In this document: in pieces, positions 47,326-61,174 of the stretch
Numbering within the stretch: the first letter of the stretch is position 1
Layout of the letters: the number at the start of each line of letters is the position of its first letter
NCBI RefSeq assembly: GCF_020080835.1
Contig: NC_058161.1
Span: forward strand, 20,635,603 to 20,699,602
Source: Cotesia glomerata
Taxonomy: Eukaryota; Arthropoda; Insecta; Hymenoptera; Braconidae
DNA: 64,000 bases
Reading direction: 5' to 3'
Position numbers and translations under genes: made by a program
The notes under the pieces: generated by a model
What the model was told of the DNA's origin: nothing
The model's database searches: none
What the model saw: the letters and a program-made list of their open reading frames with translations, nothing else

Positions 47326-48318
47326 TCCCTACACTATAATTTTCCAACTCAGAAACAATTATCAAGGAAAAACATTGCAGAATATTCAAATAAAAAAGCT
47401 CGGAAATAAAATCTAGTGAAGAAAGCTGTTATGTCTTAGCTTGCCTTGTTGCAAGCAGTAGACGGCAACAGTTTTGTTCCATTCCGCGGAAATGGCGCTA
47501 AAGGATGAGACTAATTTGTCTCAACGAGATGACTCTTTTTCTTTTTCTTATTCAGCGTTCAGAGAAACGAACAAATTACCGTATTTTTTTTCTTCACACC
47601 TAGACTTTTATAATTTGTCAATGAATAAGTTAAACAGATGATTAGATACGAATGGGGATTAATTATAAGTTATTTAATAAAATTAAATGTTTGTTTATGT
47701 GTTTAGAGTAAAGATGGTCACCAGTGGTTTGCCCTATTAAATTAAATTGCCGGAAGAAGTAATCTGAGAGCTTGCTTGCTGGGTCTAACCGCCGGTATTC
47801 CATGTGCTGTAGCACATAGCAGCACGTAGTAGGGATAGAAGTGAACCTGGTGTGGATAGGAGAAACCTAAACGGTACAACGTAGAATCGAGCGAGTGAGC
47901 GTTAATAGCCGCGTCGCGTGGCGAAGAAAGTTGTGAAAAATGAAGGCGACCTGACCTTATGGCCTTATCCGTTAGCAAACAATTTATAGAGATACGCTGG
48001 CATTATCTATTTACTTTTTAATTCTTCCGGAGAATAAACTCGATCTCACTCTTTTTTTTTTTTTTTTTGTTAATCGTCAGTTAGTCGGTTTATGAGAAAA
48101 CTTCCAAGGGTTCTTAATCTCAACTTTTGTTCCAAAAAAACAATATATATTTGTCCATTAGATTGAGGTGATAAATTTATCTACAGATAGAAAGTTAGTA
48201 AATATTTTTATTGATTAAATTTAGCGAATAAGATTTTAAATTAATTGAATTAATGTCTGCAATTAATTATTTGAAGGATTTCCTAGATAAAAAGTTGTAA
48301 TAGGACGTGTAGAGTTTT

Positions 48319-48393
48319 GTTGCTAGGCAGTGGTTGCTAGGGCGGAGCTAAGGTTGCTAGGCAACGCTACCGTTGCCAGGCAACGGTTGCTAA
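48319..48393. promoter_or_regulatory. Cluster of RFX X-box-like palindromes
   Basis: GTTGCTAGGCAAC at 48353-48365 and GTTGCCAGGCAAC at 48372-48384 are 13-bp inverted repeats fitting the X-box consensus (RYYRYY, 1-3 bases, RRNRAC). Imperfect related words lie at 48319-48330, 48333 and 48385-48393. No promoter or start site is identified next to them. They could equally be a decayed minisatellite. Confidence 0.35.
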
Positions 48394-48645
48394 GGGGCGT
48401 TACCAAGGTCACTAGGGGCGTGGTTTAAGAAAAAAAAGTAGATATTTTGTATTAAGCATAATTGCACGTTTTTTACGAGTATGTATTAGATTTTATAGTG
48501 GAGCTATGTATGGAAGTAATAAGAAATAATATCAATGGTCAGTAAAATTGATAGTAAAGTTCAGTCACCTGTAAAATGTAGGCAAATATAGAGTTGAGTG
48601 GTAACTGCATTTCTTAAAATGAATTTCTTAGATATTCACTCGGAA

Positions 48646-48676
48646 TAATACAATACAATACAATACAATACAATAT
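48646..48676. repeat. (ATACA)n microsatellite
   Basis: Six pentamer units. Confidence 0.9.
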
Positions 48677-48873
48677 AATACATTGGAACAATAAACAATA
48701 ATCCCATTTAGCACCTTATATACATTGATACAAAACTACAGAAGTAATCCACATAACGGGCACTTGAATGAATATCTACGCAACAGAATTACGCCGACAG
48801 TTACACGGCATCCCTGGTATTCAATGCATAAAAGAGTATTCATATTATTTTATACACGTTTCACGTTATGCAA

Positions 48874-48877
<4 letters not shown>

Positions 48878-48927
<50 letters not shown>
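48878..48927. repeat. (TA)n microsatellite
   Basis: Uninterrupted TA tract of about 25 units. The frames through it are Tyr-Ile artefacts. Confidence 0.95.
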
Positions 48928-48929
<2 letters not shown>

Positions 48930-49644
48930 CAAACCTCTAGCTACCAAACCAAGTACAGGCTTAATGTTTTTCCTTCAATCCAATCACCAGTCACTTCTGG
49001 CATTGATCAACGTCTAGAGTGATGTCTAAGCCAAAGAAAAGTGAGAAGAAAGCAAGGATTGGTAGTATAGATGAAGATCTTTTGGTGTTGCAGTTTCCGG
49101 AGCGTACTTTACTATAAAGGCTGTAGTTGAAGTGGTGATAGTTGAAGTTACCAGTGGTAGTGTCGCCCTCGGGCCAGCATAATTTTATTATTTCACCGCG
49201 AACGGAGTCCCGGCGATAAAAGCGTGGAAATAAATGGAAGAAAAAAAGAATTGAATAAAGAGTGGTAGAAAAAATAAAAATAAAAAAAAAATTTATAATG
49301 GGAGTGGTAGTAGCGTAAAAAGAGTGAGTGAGTGAGTCTGAAAAGAAAATCAAGTATCTGGGATGAAGCTGTAGGTTTTAAAGTAGCTCGTGCCACCGCA
49401 GGCAATAGTTGTATTAAACCTGAGGCTCGAATTGAATTAGCGTCGACTCGATTACGTCGGGCGCCAGGTATCTCAACCTATCAAGCTTATAACTGCCAAT
49501 CTTTATATTACCTACAACTTAATCCGGCCCTTTTATCTAAATAATCCCTTTGTTTCCGCAAGGATATCCACTTTGAATATTAATATCCGGTATCTGCGTT
49601 ACTTCATTTTCTTGGATACTTTATTTCCTTTTTTTAGTAGATGT

Positions 49645-50425
49645 GTATAGATACAATATAACCGGCCTTGTCTCTTCTCTAATTCACGCAATTCTATACG
49701 GATCTCAATAAAACATAACATACTCATTTTTAGGACGATTTTCGAGGTTAAGTTTAAAGATCAGCCAAATCGGTCGATTAGTTTAGAAATGAAAGCAAAA
49801 AATATTCAAAAATCGGAAAAATTTTCACTTTTACCGTATTTCCGTGCAATAACAATTAAACGCGATATCATATTTAATTTCTGTAAATTGCATCTAAAAG
49901 CTTATTTAATAAGCTTTAATTTGCATTCTTATCTATTTTTCTAAATGAAATAGTTTAGGAATGACAGAAATTCAAAAATTTTTGAAAATCACAAAAATTT
50001 TCACTTTTACCGTATTTCAGTGCAATAACAATTGAACGCGATATCCTATCAAATTTCTGTAAATTGTATCTGAAAGCTTATTAAGTATACTTTAATTTGC
50101 ATACTCATATATTTTTCTAAATTAAATAGTTTAGGAATGATAGAAATTTAAATTCTTAAAAATCCTCAAAATTTGGAACTTTGACTGCTTCTTTGCAAAA
50201 TAACTATTGAATGCGATAACTTGTAAAATTTTTGTAAATTGCATCTGCATATTAAATAAACTTTAATTTGCCTACCTCACCATTAGTCTAGATCAAAAAT
50301 TACTCTCTCAGACAGATCTAATTTTACTTTTGATGTCATTATTTTATTGTAACAGAAGTTATATATTATTAATAACATCATTTTATAAAAAAACACGTTT
50401 TTTTTTTTTCTTAAAATCTACTTCC
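49645..50425 (-). mobile_element. Family D copy 3 (inverted), about three satellite monomers
   Basis: The order is the inverse of copy 1: tail (CGCAATTCTATACGGATCTC), then monomers with AATAAGCTTTAATTTGCAT and ACAATTGAACGCGATATCC, ending with AACACGTTTTTTT and AAATCTACTTCC. TTAA ends are not visible, so both sides may be truncated. Confidence 0.65.
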
Positions 50426-51287
50426 ATTTCTTCTTTTATTAACAAATTAATCCGGTTGTCAAAAAATGAATTTGACGGATGAAGAGATGACATTTAACGC
50501 GTTTCTAAGCTCAACAACCAAGGCAAAGTGCTTTCACGGTAGTTATCAGGTACAACCCCGGTCATAAAATTCAACAGGCACGTTTAGGTCCTCTACACAG
50601 TTACGAAACACAAACACACATACACAGGTAGTGTGTTCGAAGACTTTAGCGAAGCAAAGGCTCTGCCCGTAGGAAATGATCGTATCTGCGTCATTTATTG
50701 CATACACACGTCTCGCTACCATTCTTCCCCCGACTTTTTATTCTTGACCTTATCTATACAAACTAAATTATAACAGGAAATTCTCAGTTACTCTTATATT
50801 TATTCCAAACGAATGGACTCGTAAATTTAAATTCAAATTCAAATAAATAATATTAATCCATTTAATGAGTTGATTAACTATGATTATTGTTACCATCGAT
50901 TTGTTGTGTTATTATAGTTAAATTAATTAATTAAGGATATTGAAAGGGCTCGGATAACTGATAAAACACATATTGGTAAGCTCCCCCTCTCTTAACAGTA
51001 CCAGCAGAGGCACTAGTGTAGTGTATTTAGTAATTACACCGTGAATATATGGTTACGGTAGATTAGAGAGTGAATCAGTAAATTCAATTAACGTTTACTC
51101 TACAGTAGTTTCGCTACTACTGTAGAGTACCTACTAGCAACCTTTGCCCTCTATTTCACCGGATTTCTCCGGCAGTCTCGCCGCTAACCTACGGGATTTT
51201 ACATTTAACAATTTACCATACGAAGGTATCTGGGCGCGGCTAAATTCGTTCATTTCATTAATTTCGTTCATTAAAGCCCTTTTGTTC
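50426..51287. other. Unannotated unique stretch
   Basis: No supported gene. A short inverted sequence around ACTCTACAGTAGTTTCGCTA lies at about 51098-51127, where CTCTACAGTAG pairs with CTACTGTAGAG. Confidence 0.4.
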
Positions 51288-51291
51288 TTAA

Positions 51292-51828
51292 GGAGATTCA
51301 GATAAAGTAGTCAAATTTTTAAAACTTTCGGAAAATTTGTAAATTCAATCTACGTAATAATTAATAAAACAATTAAAAAAGGCCATTCGGCAGCCGAAAT
51401 GGAAGTAGATTTCATAATGAATAAAAAAAAAAACTACTCGGCTTATATCCAAAAAAAAAAAAAATAAAAAAAAAAAAAAAAGAGTGCAACAGCAAATTTC
51501 ATAATTGGCATAGCAGAATAGGACATAATTTTGAGACTACACATATGATATAGTACTCAAATTGAAGCTTATTTAAGGAGCTTTCAAATGCAATTTACAG
51601 AGATTCAATAAGTTATCCCATTCAAAAGTTATTCAAGTAAGAAAGTGAAGAAAAATGAATTTTTAAGATTTTGAAAATTTTGAAATCACGGCATTTCTAA
51701 ATTACTTGACCAATTAAGCTCATCTTCGAACTTGACTTCGGTATTTATCTGTAGAGTAAGTGTGTTGAGTTTGGTGGAGATCCGTAGCTAATTGTAGACA
51801 CTATCGTCCTGACAAGTCGCGTTATATC

Positions 51829-51908
<80 letters not shown>

Positions 51909-52621
51909 TAAACTTTTGAACCATATGCATTTTCTGAATCCGCTCGACGAGCTAAGTCGAAATATAGCAAAATTTTTCAAAAGTTCTGTGATGAGGACCA
52001 ATGCAATAGTTAGATTTCTATAAAATCTACTAAAAACAGTAGGTTTCCGGGATATTTAATCAAATAATTAGGTTTAAAATTCTAATTTTTACATGTAAAT
52101 GGAGATTCCACCAGCCGTGTATTTGGTTAAGAATTTAATGCAATTAACGATTTTAAAAAAATTTTATTTTCATTGAATTTGATTGAAAAAATAATAAGCT
52201 TTCGATTAAAATAATAAAAAGTAGCTTTCCGAAGGTATTACGGAGATATTTTATATTTTTTATGAAAAATCACTCGGAACTTGCGTTGTTTAAAGTCTTG
52301 TATTTGACTTGGCAACACCGCTTGCTTATTTACCCAAAGCATAAGTAACCACGGTTTTTTAAATGCTAGAGGATCTTGGTAATTTTAGTTAGACAGTAAA
52401 CATAAATAAATTTTAAGGTTAGGGACACTCTTTTTGTGTTGTCAAGTGTATACGGTAATTCAGAGGGCTATATTTTTTATTAGTCAATTAAATGTTAATA
52501 ATTATTTAATGAGTAAATTTATTGGAAATTTCCTCAAAAATGTTATTAATTAATTTAAAAATTAATTTTAAGTATTTCTACGTATCATTTTTTTATAGAC
52601 ATTCTTTACACTAGGATCTTC
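51292..52621 (+). mobile_element. Family D copy 4: both TTAA ends present
   Basis: GGAGATTCAG follows TTAA (51288-51291) and GGATCTTC precedes TTAA (52622-52625). Contains one satellite monomer (about 51545-51720), a (TA)n pair at 51827-51902, the tail GAACCATATGCATTTTCTGA, and a 3' part lost from copy 1. TTAAAGCCCTT is also duplicated at 51271-51281 and 52622-52632. This is the best reference for family D structure. No coding frame. Confidence 0.75.
51827..51902. repeat. (TA)n microsatellite within family D
   Basis: Two TA tracts separated by GC near 51870. The short Tyr-Ile frames here are artefacts. Confidence 0.9.
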
Positions 52622-52625
52622 TTAA

Positions 52626-53605
52626 AGCCCTTATTGCTTCTAAGTTGGATTTAAAAGAACTTTGAAGGTTCTTTATAAAAGAGTTAACAAGATAGAGAAT
52701 CCAATTAACAAAATACATTTATCGACTAGCAAGTTCTGCTTGTAATAATTACCAGGAGGTTGTAATAATACTCCAGCAAGGTGATTTAATGACGGATTTG
52801 CAGGAGATAACTATTCCAGATGAGTAATTTCACCTGAAATGAGTTTGACCGATCGTTTTACGCTGTTAAAGACACCATTCAAGGTTCTAGTTCATGGACG
52901 CCACCAACAGAGGGCACTAATGTATTCCCAAGTCTCCATTATCCAGGATGGAAACGTCCTTCGGCGAAAAACGTTTAACCCTGAAGCGTGATAACAAATC
53001 GCGCGCTTGACATATACCGAAGCAATATAACTTAAAGTTAGCATTTAGCTCTTTCATCTCAGCAACAGTGAAGTAGGTAAGGGCTTTCGGGGTATGATCG
53101 ACGATCTTAAGACTAACTAAAGTTTAATCGGCATCAACAAATTGCATACGACCAGTACAGAGCCAGCTTTACTCTTAAATATCTTGTTATTACTTTTATT
53201 CTCTTTTCAGCTCTTATTCATTTTCATTTATATTTATACTATACCCATTATTATCATCATCATCATAATCATTATTATTATTATTATTATATTGTGAATT
53301 CCTTTATTTATTTCTAAGGTAGTTGCTGTTATCATTATTCAGTATTTAAAATCGTAGACGTATAACTGAGACGGGCTTTATAAACTACAATAAAAAATAA
53401 TAAGCTCGACTGGTGATAACTCTGAGAAAATGAGAACCGTCTCTCTTAATTTAGCCTCCTATTTAAATCCAACCGTTTTAATTCCGTCGAGAATTAACAA
53501 GACCTGGAAAAGTGGATAAAAGGTTAGTCCGCGCGGACACTTTAAATCATCATCATCATTTTGCTTTATTTTTTTTTTTTATAATAAATTTACCGTTTTC
53601 TTCTT
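52626..53605. other. Unannotated unique stretch
   Basis: ATT/ATC triplets at 53254-53290 and CAT triplets near 53549. No supported gene. Confidence 0.4.
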
Positions 53606-54480
53606 CTTATTAGTAGATTTCATAGAAATCTATTGCATTGGTCCTCATGACGGAACTTTTGAAAAATGTTGCTATATTTCGACTCACGTCAAGCAGATTC
53701 AGAAAATGCATAAGGTTCAAAAGTTTATATATGTATGTGTTTATATACGATATAACCGGCCTTGTCTCTTCTCTAACTCCCGCAATTCTATACGGATCTC
53801 AAAATAACAATTGAATGCGATAACGTAAAATTTTTGTAAATTGGATCTGAAAGCTTATTAAATAAGCTTTAATTTGCATAATTATCTATTTTTCTAAATT
53901 AAATAGTTTAGGATTGAGAGCAATTCAAAAATTTTCAAAAATCGTCAAAATTTTCACTATTACCGTATTTCAGCACAATAACAATTGAACGCGATATTCT
54001 ATCAAATTTCTATAAATTCCATCTGAAAGCTTATTAAGTAAGCTTTAATTTGCATACTTATATATTTTTCTAAATTAAATAGTTTAGGAATGACAGAAAT
54101 TCAAAAATTTTTGAAAATCACAAGAATTTTTACTTTTACCGTATTTCAGTGCAATAACAATTGAACGCGATACCCTATCAAATTTCTGTAAATTCCATCT
54201 TAAAGCTTATTAAGTAACCTCTAATTTGCATACTTATATATTTTTCTTAATTAAATAGTTTAAGAATGACAGAAATTTAAATTCTTAAAAATCCTCAAAA
54301 TTTGGAACTTTGTTTCTTTGCAAAATAACTATTAAATGCGATAACTTGTAAAATTTTTGTAAATTGCATCTCCTTATTAAATAACCTTTAATTTTCATAC
54401 CTCACCACCAGTCTAGATAAAAAATTCCCCACTTTCTCAGACAGATCTAATTTTACTTTTGCATCGTTTTATAGTGTTTT
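53606..54480 (-). mobile_element. Family D copy 5 (inverted), about four monomers
   Basis: Begins with the inverse of the copy 4 tail (GCATTGGTCCTCATGACGG, then TTGCTATATTTCGAC), then CCTTGTCTCTTCTCTAACTC and monomers. TTAA termini are not visible. Confidence 0.65.
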
Positions 54481-57400
54481 TTTTTTTATAATTTACTATA
54501 TCTTAATCATCACCTTCAAAATATTTTCCTCGACCAAATAAATCACTGAAGGTATCAAAAATTGTCTGTAGTTTCTTCCTTATTATAAGTCCTAGTCTAG
54601 AACTATAAACCTCCTGTTGGAATGCCGGAAGACCGGCCATCAATAACAATGTTATTACTGACGGTTATGGTAAGCTGCCCGTGGTATCAGTGGGTTATCC
54701 TCATACTAGCGCTCATCAAGACATTAGACAGCACAACCGAGTAGCATTATAAAGTACAAAGTATAAAAGATAAAGTACAGCTTCATTTAAAGCCAAGCTT
54801 TATTTATTTATATATTTATATATTGATAATGATTACAGTAAGAAGTAAAAAAGTCAATGTTGATTTCACGTGGGACAAATTACTCCAACTGACAATCGTG
54901 AGAGTTTTTAATCAAGGAGCTTGATGAGTCTGGGATTGAGATTGAGATTGAAAGGCTCAGCTGTACGTTCTGAGCTGTAAGAAATCAATGTGAATTACAG
55001 TACGGCACATCAAACGCAGTTAGCATGTTACCTAGGGCTAGATGTGGATGTGAATGTGTCTGATGTTGAAGCTGATGCTGATGCTGATGTGTATGATGTT
55101 TAAGCGCCTATCTACTCCCAACTAGAAGCGGTAGTTGGTTGCGATAAAATAATAATTACGATGAATGATGGGCTGCAGTGGGTTGATTGTTAGACAGGAT
55201 GCTGAGTGCAACGTCACCCTGCTCTGATATCCCAAGCAGAATCTGAGTCTGAGCATTAAATCCTTTATTCCTTCCGGTATCCCATGGAGATCGAGGCGTG
55301 GCCACTAATCCTGGGTATCGACTCGTGGATACGAATCACGGAACAAGAATACAAAAATATATCATGTATTCTCACTTTATTTGAGAAAAAAAAAAAAAAA
55401 AAAAATACAAAGAACATCAGAGCATCATCCATACACTTAAATATTATTTAACTACTGGTAGAGGCTGTTTTCAAAAGGATAAAGCTTACTCTCAACTCTC
55501 ACCAGCTCTATCTGATTAATCAGATTAACAGCACGTCCCTTTTCCCGGTCTTGCTTTATAAACGAGACTATTTATTTGCCTTTAACTTGTAGCCCGTTTT
55601 TAAATCCGGTAGCGCTAATCTCGTTGCCGCGGATATTTAAATCGCCTAGTTGGAAGTTGTGAGCTGCGAATATCCTTTTTTTTTTTTTTTTTATTTTTAT
55701 TCCATCTGATGCTTTGAGTCGTCCCTCGAGACCAGACGAGGACGGAGATAAAGGGTACTCCTTTTAAAAAGGGGGGAAGCAGTAAAAGTTGGTTCAAGTG
55801 GTTGTTTATAAGAGCCCGTCAGAGAGTTAGCTCCCTCTGCCTCAGCCCGTTCCCGTTATCAGACAAGCTTGAGGGTTAAATTCTTGGTCCTTTTATCGAA
55901 TAAAATTGAGTAGCTGCAGGAAGGATTGCTTTCGATAGAAGACGGAAAACAAAAGAAAAATATATCTGAATAAAAAAAAAAAAAAAAAAATTCCTCAAGA
56001 TAAAAAACAAATAAATTATGCACTTGAAGAGACGCTTCAATAATTTTCCAATATTGCAATAGCGTCGGAATGTTATTCAAGAGGTGAACGCATTCAACTT
56101 TTTTATTTTGTTCCCCGCTACTGCTATAGCATGTTCCTTCTTTCTTCATTGTTTTTTTTTTCGCTCCCTTTTAGTTTTTATTATTCCGCTTTCATTTCGA
56201 CAATGTATCGATTGTATAAATGCACCGGGACATGAGCCAAGAGAACGCGTGAACGCTTGCAGTGGTTGTTGTTGCTGTTGTTGTTGTTGGTGTTATTGTT
56301 ATAGATATAAAAGATGAGAGGTGGTATATGTTAAAGCCGTCCACCATGGGACAGTAGCATACGAAATATATTAACAATGCTAATAAAGCAGCCTTCAACA
56401 TGAGCCCACTATCGGTCCGGCTCGCTAATTCGTTGCGTCAGGGTATGCAAACCGCTTTCCGTCCCGTTTACCACCTATCATACTATCCCATTCTACCAGA
56501 AGGTTTGCACCAGCAGTAATACAGTGTTCATGTTTGAAGGATTGACTTTACGAGGAACATTCCCATAAAATATCCAAGGCCTCTACATTTGTTAGGAAAG
56601 AGGACAGTTTTAATCTGTACAAACAAATACACACTCCATATCACTTATAACGAGCTCCCTCATTTAAATGTACACGAAAATTTAAATGGTCTGTGTTTGG
56701 GGACAGAAATACAGCCGGAACCCCATTACCGTGACCGTTACAGCGGTGGTTAAATACCTGAATAAAACAAACTATAAAATAACAAATTAGTTGAAGAGGA
56801 AACCGAGCGACTACTGATGCTGCTGTTACTACTACTGCTGCTGGATGGAAAAAGGTATATGCTGTGTTGCAGTATTGTGGTGACGGTGACATTAATGCAT
56901 ACTGTTAATAACTTAACAAAAGTACAATAAATCAACATCACCGTTGGATCCTATTAACTATAATGATGATATACTGGATGTGAGAGAACAGTCAGTGTGT
57001 CGCGCCTGGAAACTCAAAGAGAACTGCTCCAAGTAATCATCATCAGACTATTCGAGGTAATTTTAGCTTTTCTCGTCCCACGATGGTTATTAACAAGTTT
57101 TGCTAGACGACGACCAAGTCGTAGGTTGTAGGTTGTAGGTTTCCAACGTTGTAGGTTCCTTGGATGGATACGTCAGGTTAATCGACCGTGACGAATTACC
57201 GTATGCTCGATGAAACTCGTTGGGTTGGCATTATAGGGTGAAGAGAGAGAAGAAGAAGGAGGACACGGAATATTACGCGACTAAAGGGATGTTCAAGGTT
57301 CAAAAATAATGTTGAATATAAAATATTACAATCCAGTTGGGCGGCAAGTTACTAGACCTTGTATCACTATCACACTACACAGTCTTTATACTATTTCCAA

Positions 57401-58448
57401 GAGCGCCACAAGACTTGTTTTATATTAAAGGAATAATACGAGTTTAAATGGGAGATAGAGAGTGTGTGTACCCCCTGTGTTACGCCGGTCGATCGAATAA
57501 CTTGGAACAGACATCTTTGGCTGCAGTAAATTACTCGTTACAATATAAAACGTGCATCAACTCGACATAAAACTCACCAGGACTTTAACTGCACGCGATA
57601 TTATACGAGTGCTCACCACTGGGAGCCATTCGTCTCTCAGTGTGTGCTTCTGCTTCTACTACTGCTCATGAGAGCTAAGAGTAAGTCTCATCCAGTTGTA
57701 ACCAGCAACTAGCAACTAGCAACCAACAACCAACATCTAGTAACGGGCAAGTTTGCTCCTACTCCATTAATTAGATATTCATTACTGCGTTATATTGCCA
57801 ACTAATATTTTTATTATTAAACATCAAACATGCACTGCTGGTGCTTCTAATTGTTTTATAATTATAATTAGTTGTGAGTATAAGTATGATGCAATAACAA
57901 TCACCCCGGAAAGCTTCCACTATCTGCAATTTGAAATATTTATAAATAATATGGGAAGCGTGTTAACGACCTGTAGCATGTTTCGTTTGGCGCCCAGTGA
58001 CATTCACGTTAATGACCATGAAGGCTGTTCAATTGGTCGAGGGACAATAACAATTCCCACTCTGAAGAGTCTTTCCCTTTCTGGCAATGTCATTGTCGTA
58101 ATGAGAATCATGTACCGTTGGAGCAGACCAGAAGCTGGCTGCTGAATTGCTTGGTTGCGGTGACAATTTCCCGCATTTGCCAGAAAGAGAAACAACTTTG
58201 GGCTGGTAAACAATGAGATTCCAAGGTAAGGTGCAATATCTCTGGCTCTTGGTCCAGCTTTCCGGGTCTTGCATCATTTCTTGTCAAGGTAAGCTTTGTT
58301 GGTGCTTGATGCACTGGATAACGACTGAATTGGTCAGACTAGATCCACTTTGGTGAATTGGATCCATTTTCAGCTGGCTTTTTATCAATCCTGATGTGGG
58401 AGAAAAGTTATTCTAGCTGGTTGAACCTTTCTCAGGACGGCTACTTAC
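54481..58448. other. Longest repeat-poor stretch, left part
   Basis: GC-richer than its surroundings, with T- and A-runs at 55387-55404, 55675-55693 and 55972-55990, and a GTT triplet run at 56264-56290. Frames up to 116 codons occur on both strands (for example 57795-58145, overlapped by three minus-strand frames) with no recognisable domain. A GTAGGTT heptamer repeat lies at 57121-57142. If a gene with small exons exists here I could not define it. Confidence 0.4.
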
Positions 58449-58531
58449 CTACGGAAGTAAACGGTAATGACAATCACTGAGTGAGCATTGTGCAGGTGCG
58501 AGTAGCGGGTCACACGACTTGAAAGAGCCAT
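58449..58531 (-). CDS. Weak candidate first coding exon
   Basis: On the minus strand, GGGCGATGG is a favourable start context. It opens 27 codons (beginning MALSSRVTRYSH and containing HSVIVITVYF) that run into TAG/GTAAGT, a consensus donor. The exon would leave in phase 2. No matching downstream exon, promoter element or homologous protein was recognised. A frame this short next to one good donor can be accidental. Confidence 0.15.
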
Positions 58532-59480
58532 CGCCCGTTCTTATTCTTATTCTGCTTCTGGTTGTTGGTTGGCTTCACCATCATTCAGTCCAACATTATA
58601 TACCATCCAGTGTTGTGTCTCTCACGACCTTGCAGATAGATTAACTTGCACACTCACACACTGATAATATTATTCTCCCCCGCTTATATGGTATGCCACT
58701 CTCTATTCTATCTTTTGAGCTCAACCATTCGTCTCTCCCGTCGGACTGGAATAAAATTCCGTTATTCTGGCAACCTGCTCGCTCTTGTGCGATTAACTAT
58801 TTTATAAACTCAAGCGCGTCCTTTTCCTTCCAGCAAAATGTTTTTATATTTTTATTTGTTGTTTAGGTTTGCTCACCTCTATAGAACAAAATCCATATAA
58901 ATAAACAAATAAAAAAGGGCATAGATACAAAGTTAGAGATAGGCGTGGATCTTTGACAAGATCTTTAATCGCGATCGAACTTTACTTTGGGTCTCACGAA
59001 TATAAGAGCCAAAGGCTCTTTACCACGGGGTTTTGTTGCGCTCCTTGATAAGATTCAGTAACACAACACAATTGTTGTCGTGTTTTATGTCTGTGCATTA
59101 AATAAAATAAAAAAAATAAAGGATCTTCTAGTGTGGTGATGTTGCTTGGCGAGATAAAACATATATACATACAGGTTAAAAGAGAGAGGAGGTGCTGTTA
59201 GATTGTAGTGGTAGCGGCAATAGATGCGGGAAACCTAGGGCACTTTAATGTTACAAGTAAAATAGAGTAAGGCAAAATAGGCAACACACCAGTGCTAGCG
59301 ACCCAACCAGGCTTTACCATCAATCTCGCGTTGATACTGCGGACGAGGTACCCGCCGCCCCCATAACAGCGAAACTTTAATTACTACATTACTTGGGTGA
59401 GTTTATGAATCCATCACATTACGACAGTGACTTAATACATATAAATAGATATATATTCTCACTAGAGTAGGAATTTAAGT
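58532..59480. other. Repeat-poor stretch, right part
   Basis: No repeat family or supported frame. Short A/T-rich runs only. Confidence 0.4.
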
Positions 59481-60040
59481 CAGTTTAATGGATTGGGTGG
59501 AAAAAATAGAAATTCAAAATTTTCAAAAAAGAATAAATTCAACTGTTTTAGAAAAAATATATGAGACATAGTAAAAATATAAAGGGACAAAGATCGTTAT
59601 TCACATACTCAAAATTATCTTTCTAGTTGACCATTTGGCGGATGATAGACTCTTTTTAAAAGAAAAATGAGCTTGATAGCTTCTAAGGTCAAATTTTCTA
59701 GCTGTTAAAGTACCCAAAGATATTCCAAGTACCACTGGTTCTTTATTAAACACTTGGTAGTCTTTTTAAACAGCCATATATCTTCGAAAAAAAAATATTT
59801 TGGAAACGATTCCACTAGTTAAAAATTCGGACTAAGTATTTTTATCAGATGGTAGAATTTAAACCAAAAAACTGAAATTCTGCCCAGCAGAATTGAAAAA
59901 ACATCGTACTTCCGTTTGAAAGCATCCAGTTAGATAAATAATTTTCATATTACTTATTTTCACTCCTTATAGGCTTGAATTAGTTCAACTAACCTTTTTG
60001 ACGTTAAATTAACAATTTTAATAAAAATTACAATTTTTAC
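59481..60040 (+). repeat. Family I dispersed repeat, copy 2
   Basis: Same orientation as 4973-5540, with few differences, 54 kb away. See copy 1. Confidence 0.6.
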
Positions 60041-61174
60041 CGGTTCTATTCCATATAATGTAAAACAAAGAAAGAAGATTTTAAAATTCAAATCTAATGA
60101 GTACAGGAATGGGCAATGGCAATTGAAGCGTCGTAAAGTAATTAGACACGGTTTTGAGTCGCTGTTTTGTGAATTACTCCGGTAAATATTATTTTATATG
60201 ATAACAACTGTAAATACGTTCCAACTGTTTACTTATTTAGCTTTATCTAGTTTAGCTGGTAGCTTAAACTCGGTGAAACGTCAATGTTATTTTTATTATT
60301 TATCTTATTCCTTTTTCTTTTAACGTGTTCAGTGATTCTGCAAGCAATTGAATGATTCAAAGCTCCTGATTAGAGAGAAATTCTGAGAAGGAACTACGCT
60401 GGAACACAAGTAATACATGTTAGTGTTAGTATTAGTGTGATGGTATTTTACCAGTGTCGCGCAGAGTTGTAAGCTTTCGCGCAGAAGCTGCTGAAGGGAT
60501 ACACTATATTACTATGGATGCGCCCGCCGAGGGCCCGATCGATGTGGAACGTGAAAGCTTGCCCCTCTTAACTATATCCACATTCACATTCACATACATA
60601 GATACGTAGATATATATTCAGCATCCCTCAGGCCTCTATCTGCGGTGGTAGTCCACTTTAAAGGTGACATCGTGGAGGTGATGATGTACCAGGTAGAGGA
60701 TGCACGTCAAATAATTACAGGTTGTATCTATATATGTATGTTGAAGGTGGTCCGTGTGAAGAGGCTGATGCTTCTCGTCCAATGATGTAAAGGGGAATAT
60801 AGTATCTACTATGAATAGTGGGTATATTGTTGATGTGATGGAAAGGGTGCTCTGTTTCCAATAATTCAAATTGTTCGAATTCCAGAATTCGTCCTGCTGT
60901 TACTGGGGGTTGTATTATTGGGCGCAATATCAGCTTGCCAATGGTGAAAACGCTTTGATTTGCTTATCAATCGACAAGCATTCCACGGTCCAACTGGCGA
61001 ATATATAAACTATAGCTGAGAGCCATCTGCTGGGTTGTATTTTGTCTGCCAGATGGATTCTCTTTGTCATGATTATGCATCATTTCGATCGAGATATTGA
61101 ATCGACAACCAAGTAATTGAAAACTTGGTTAATTTTGATGCCATGAACAGAAGTCAGTTATTAAATTAAAAATC
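60041..61174. other. Unannotated unique stretch
   Basis: Minus-strand frames of 70-77 codons at 60636-60927 overlap one another and are not recognised. Confidence 0.4.

Larger units (their letters stand above)
47326..49640. other. Unique stretch with X-box-like cluster and microsatellites
   Basis: Contains a T16-20 run at 48052-48069, the palindrome cluster at 48319-48393, an ATACA pentamer run at 48646-48676 and (TA)n at 48878-48927. Frames at 47742-47978 (-) and 48991-49544 are not recognised. Confidence 0.4.
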
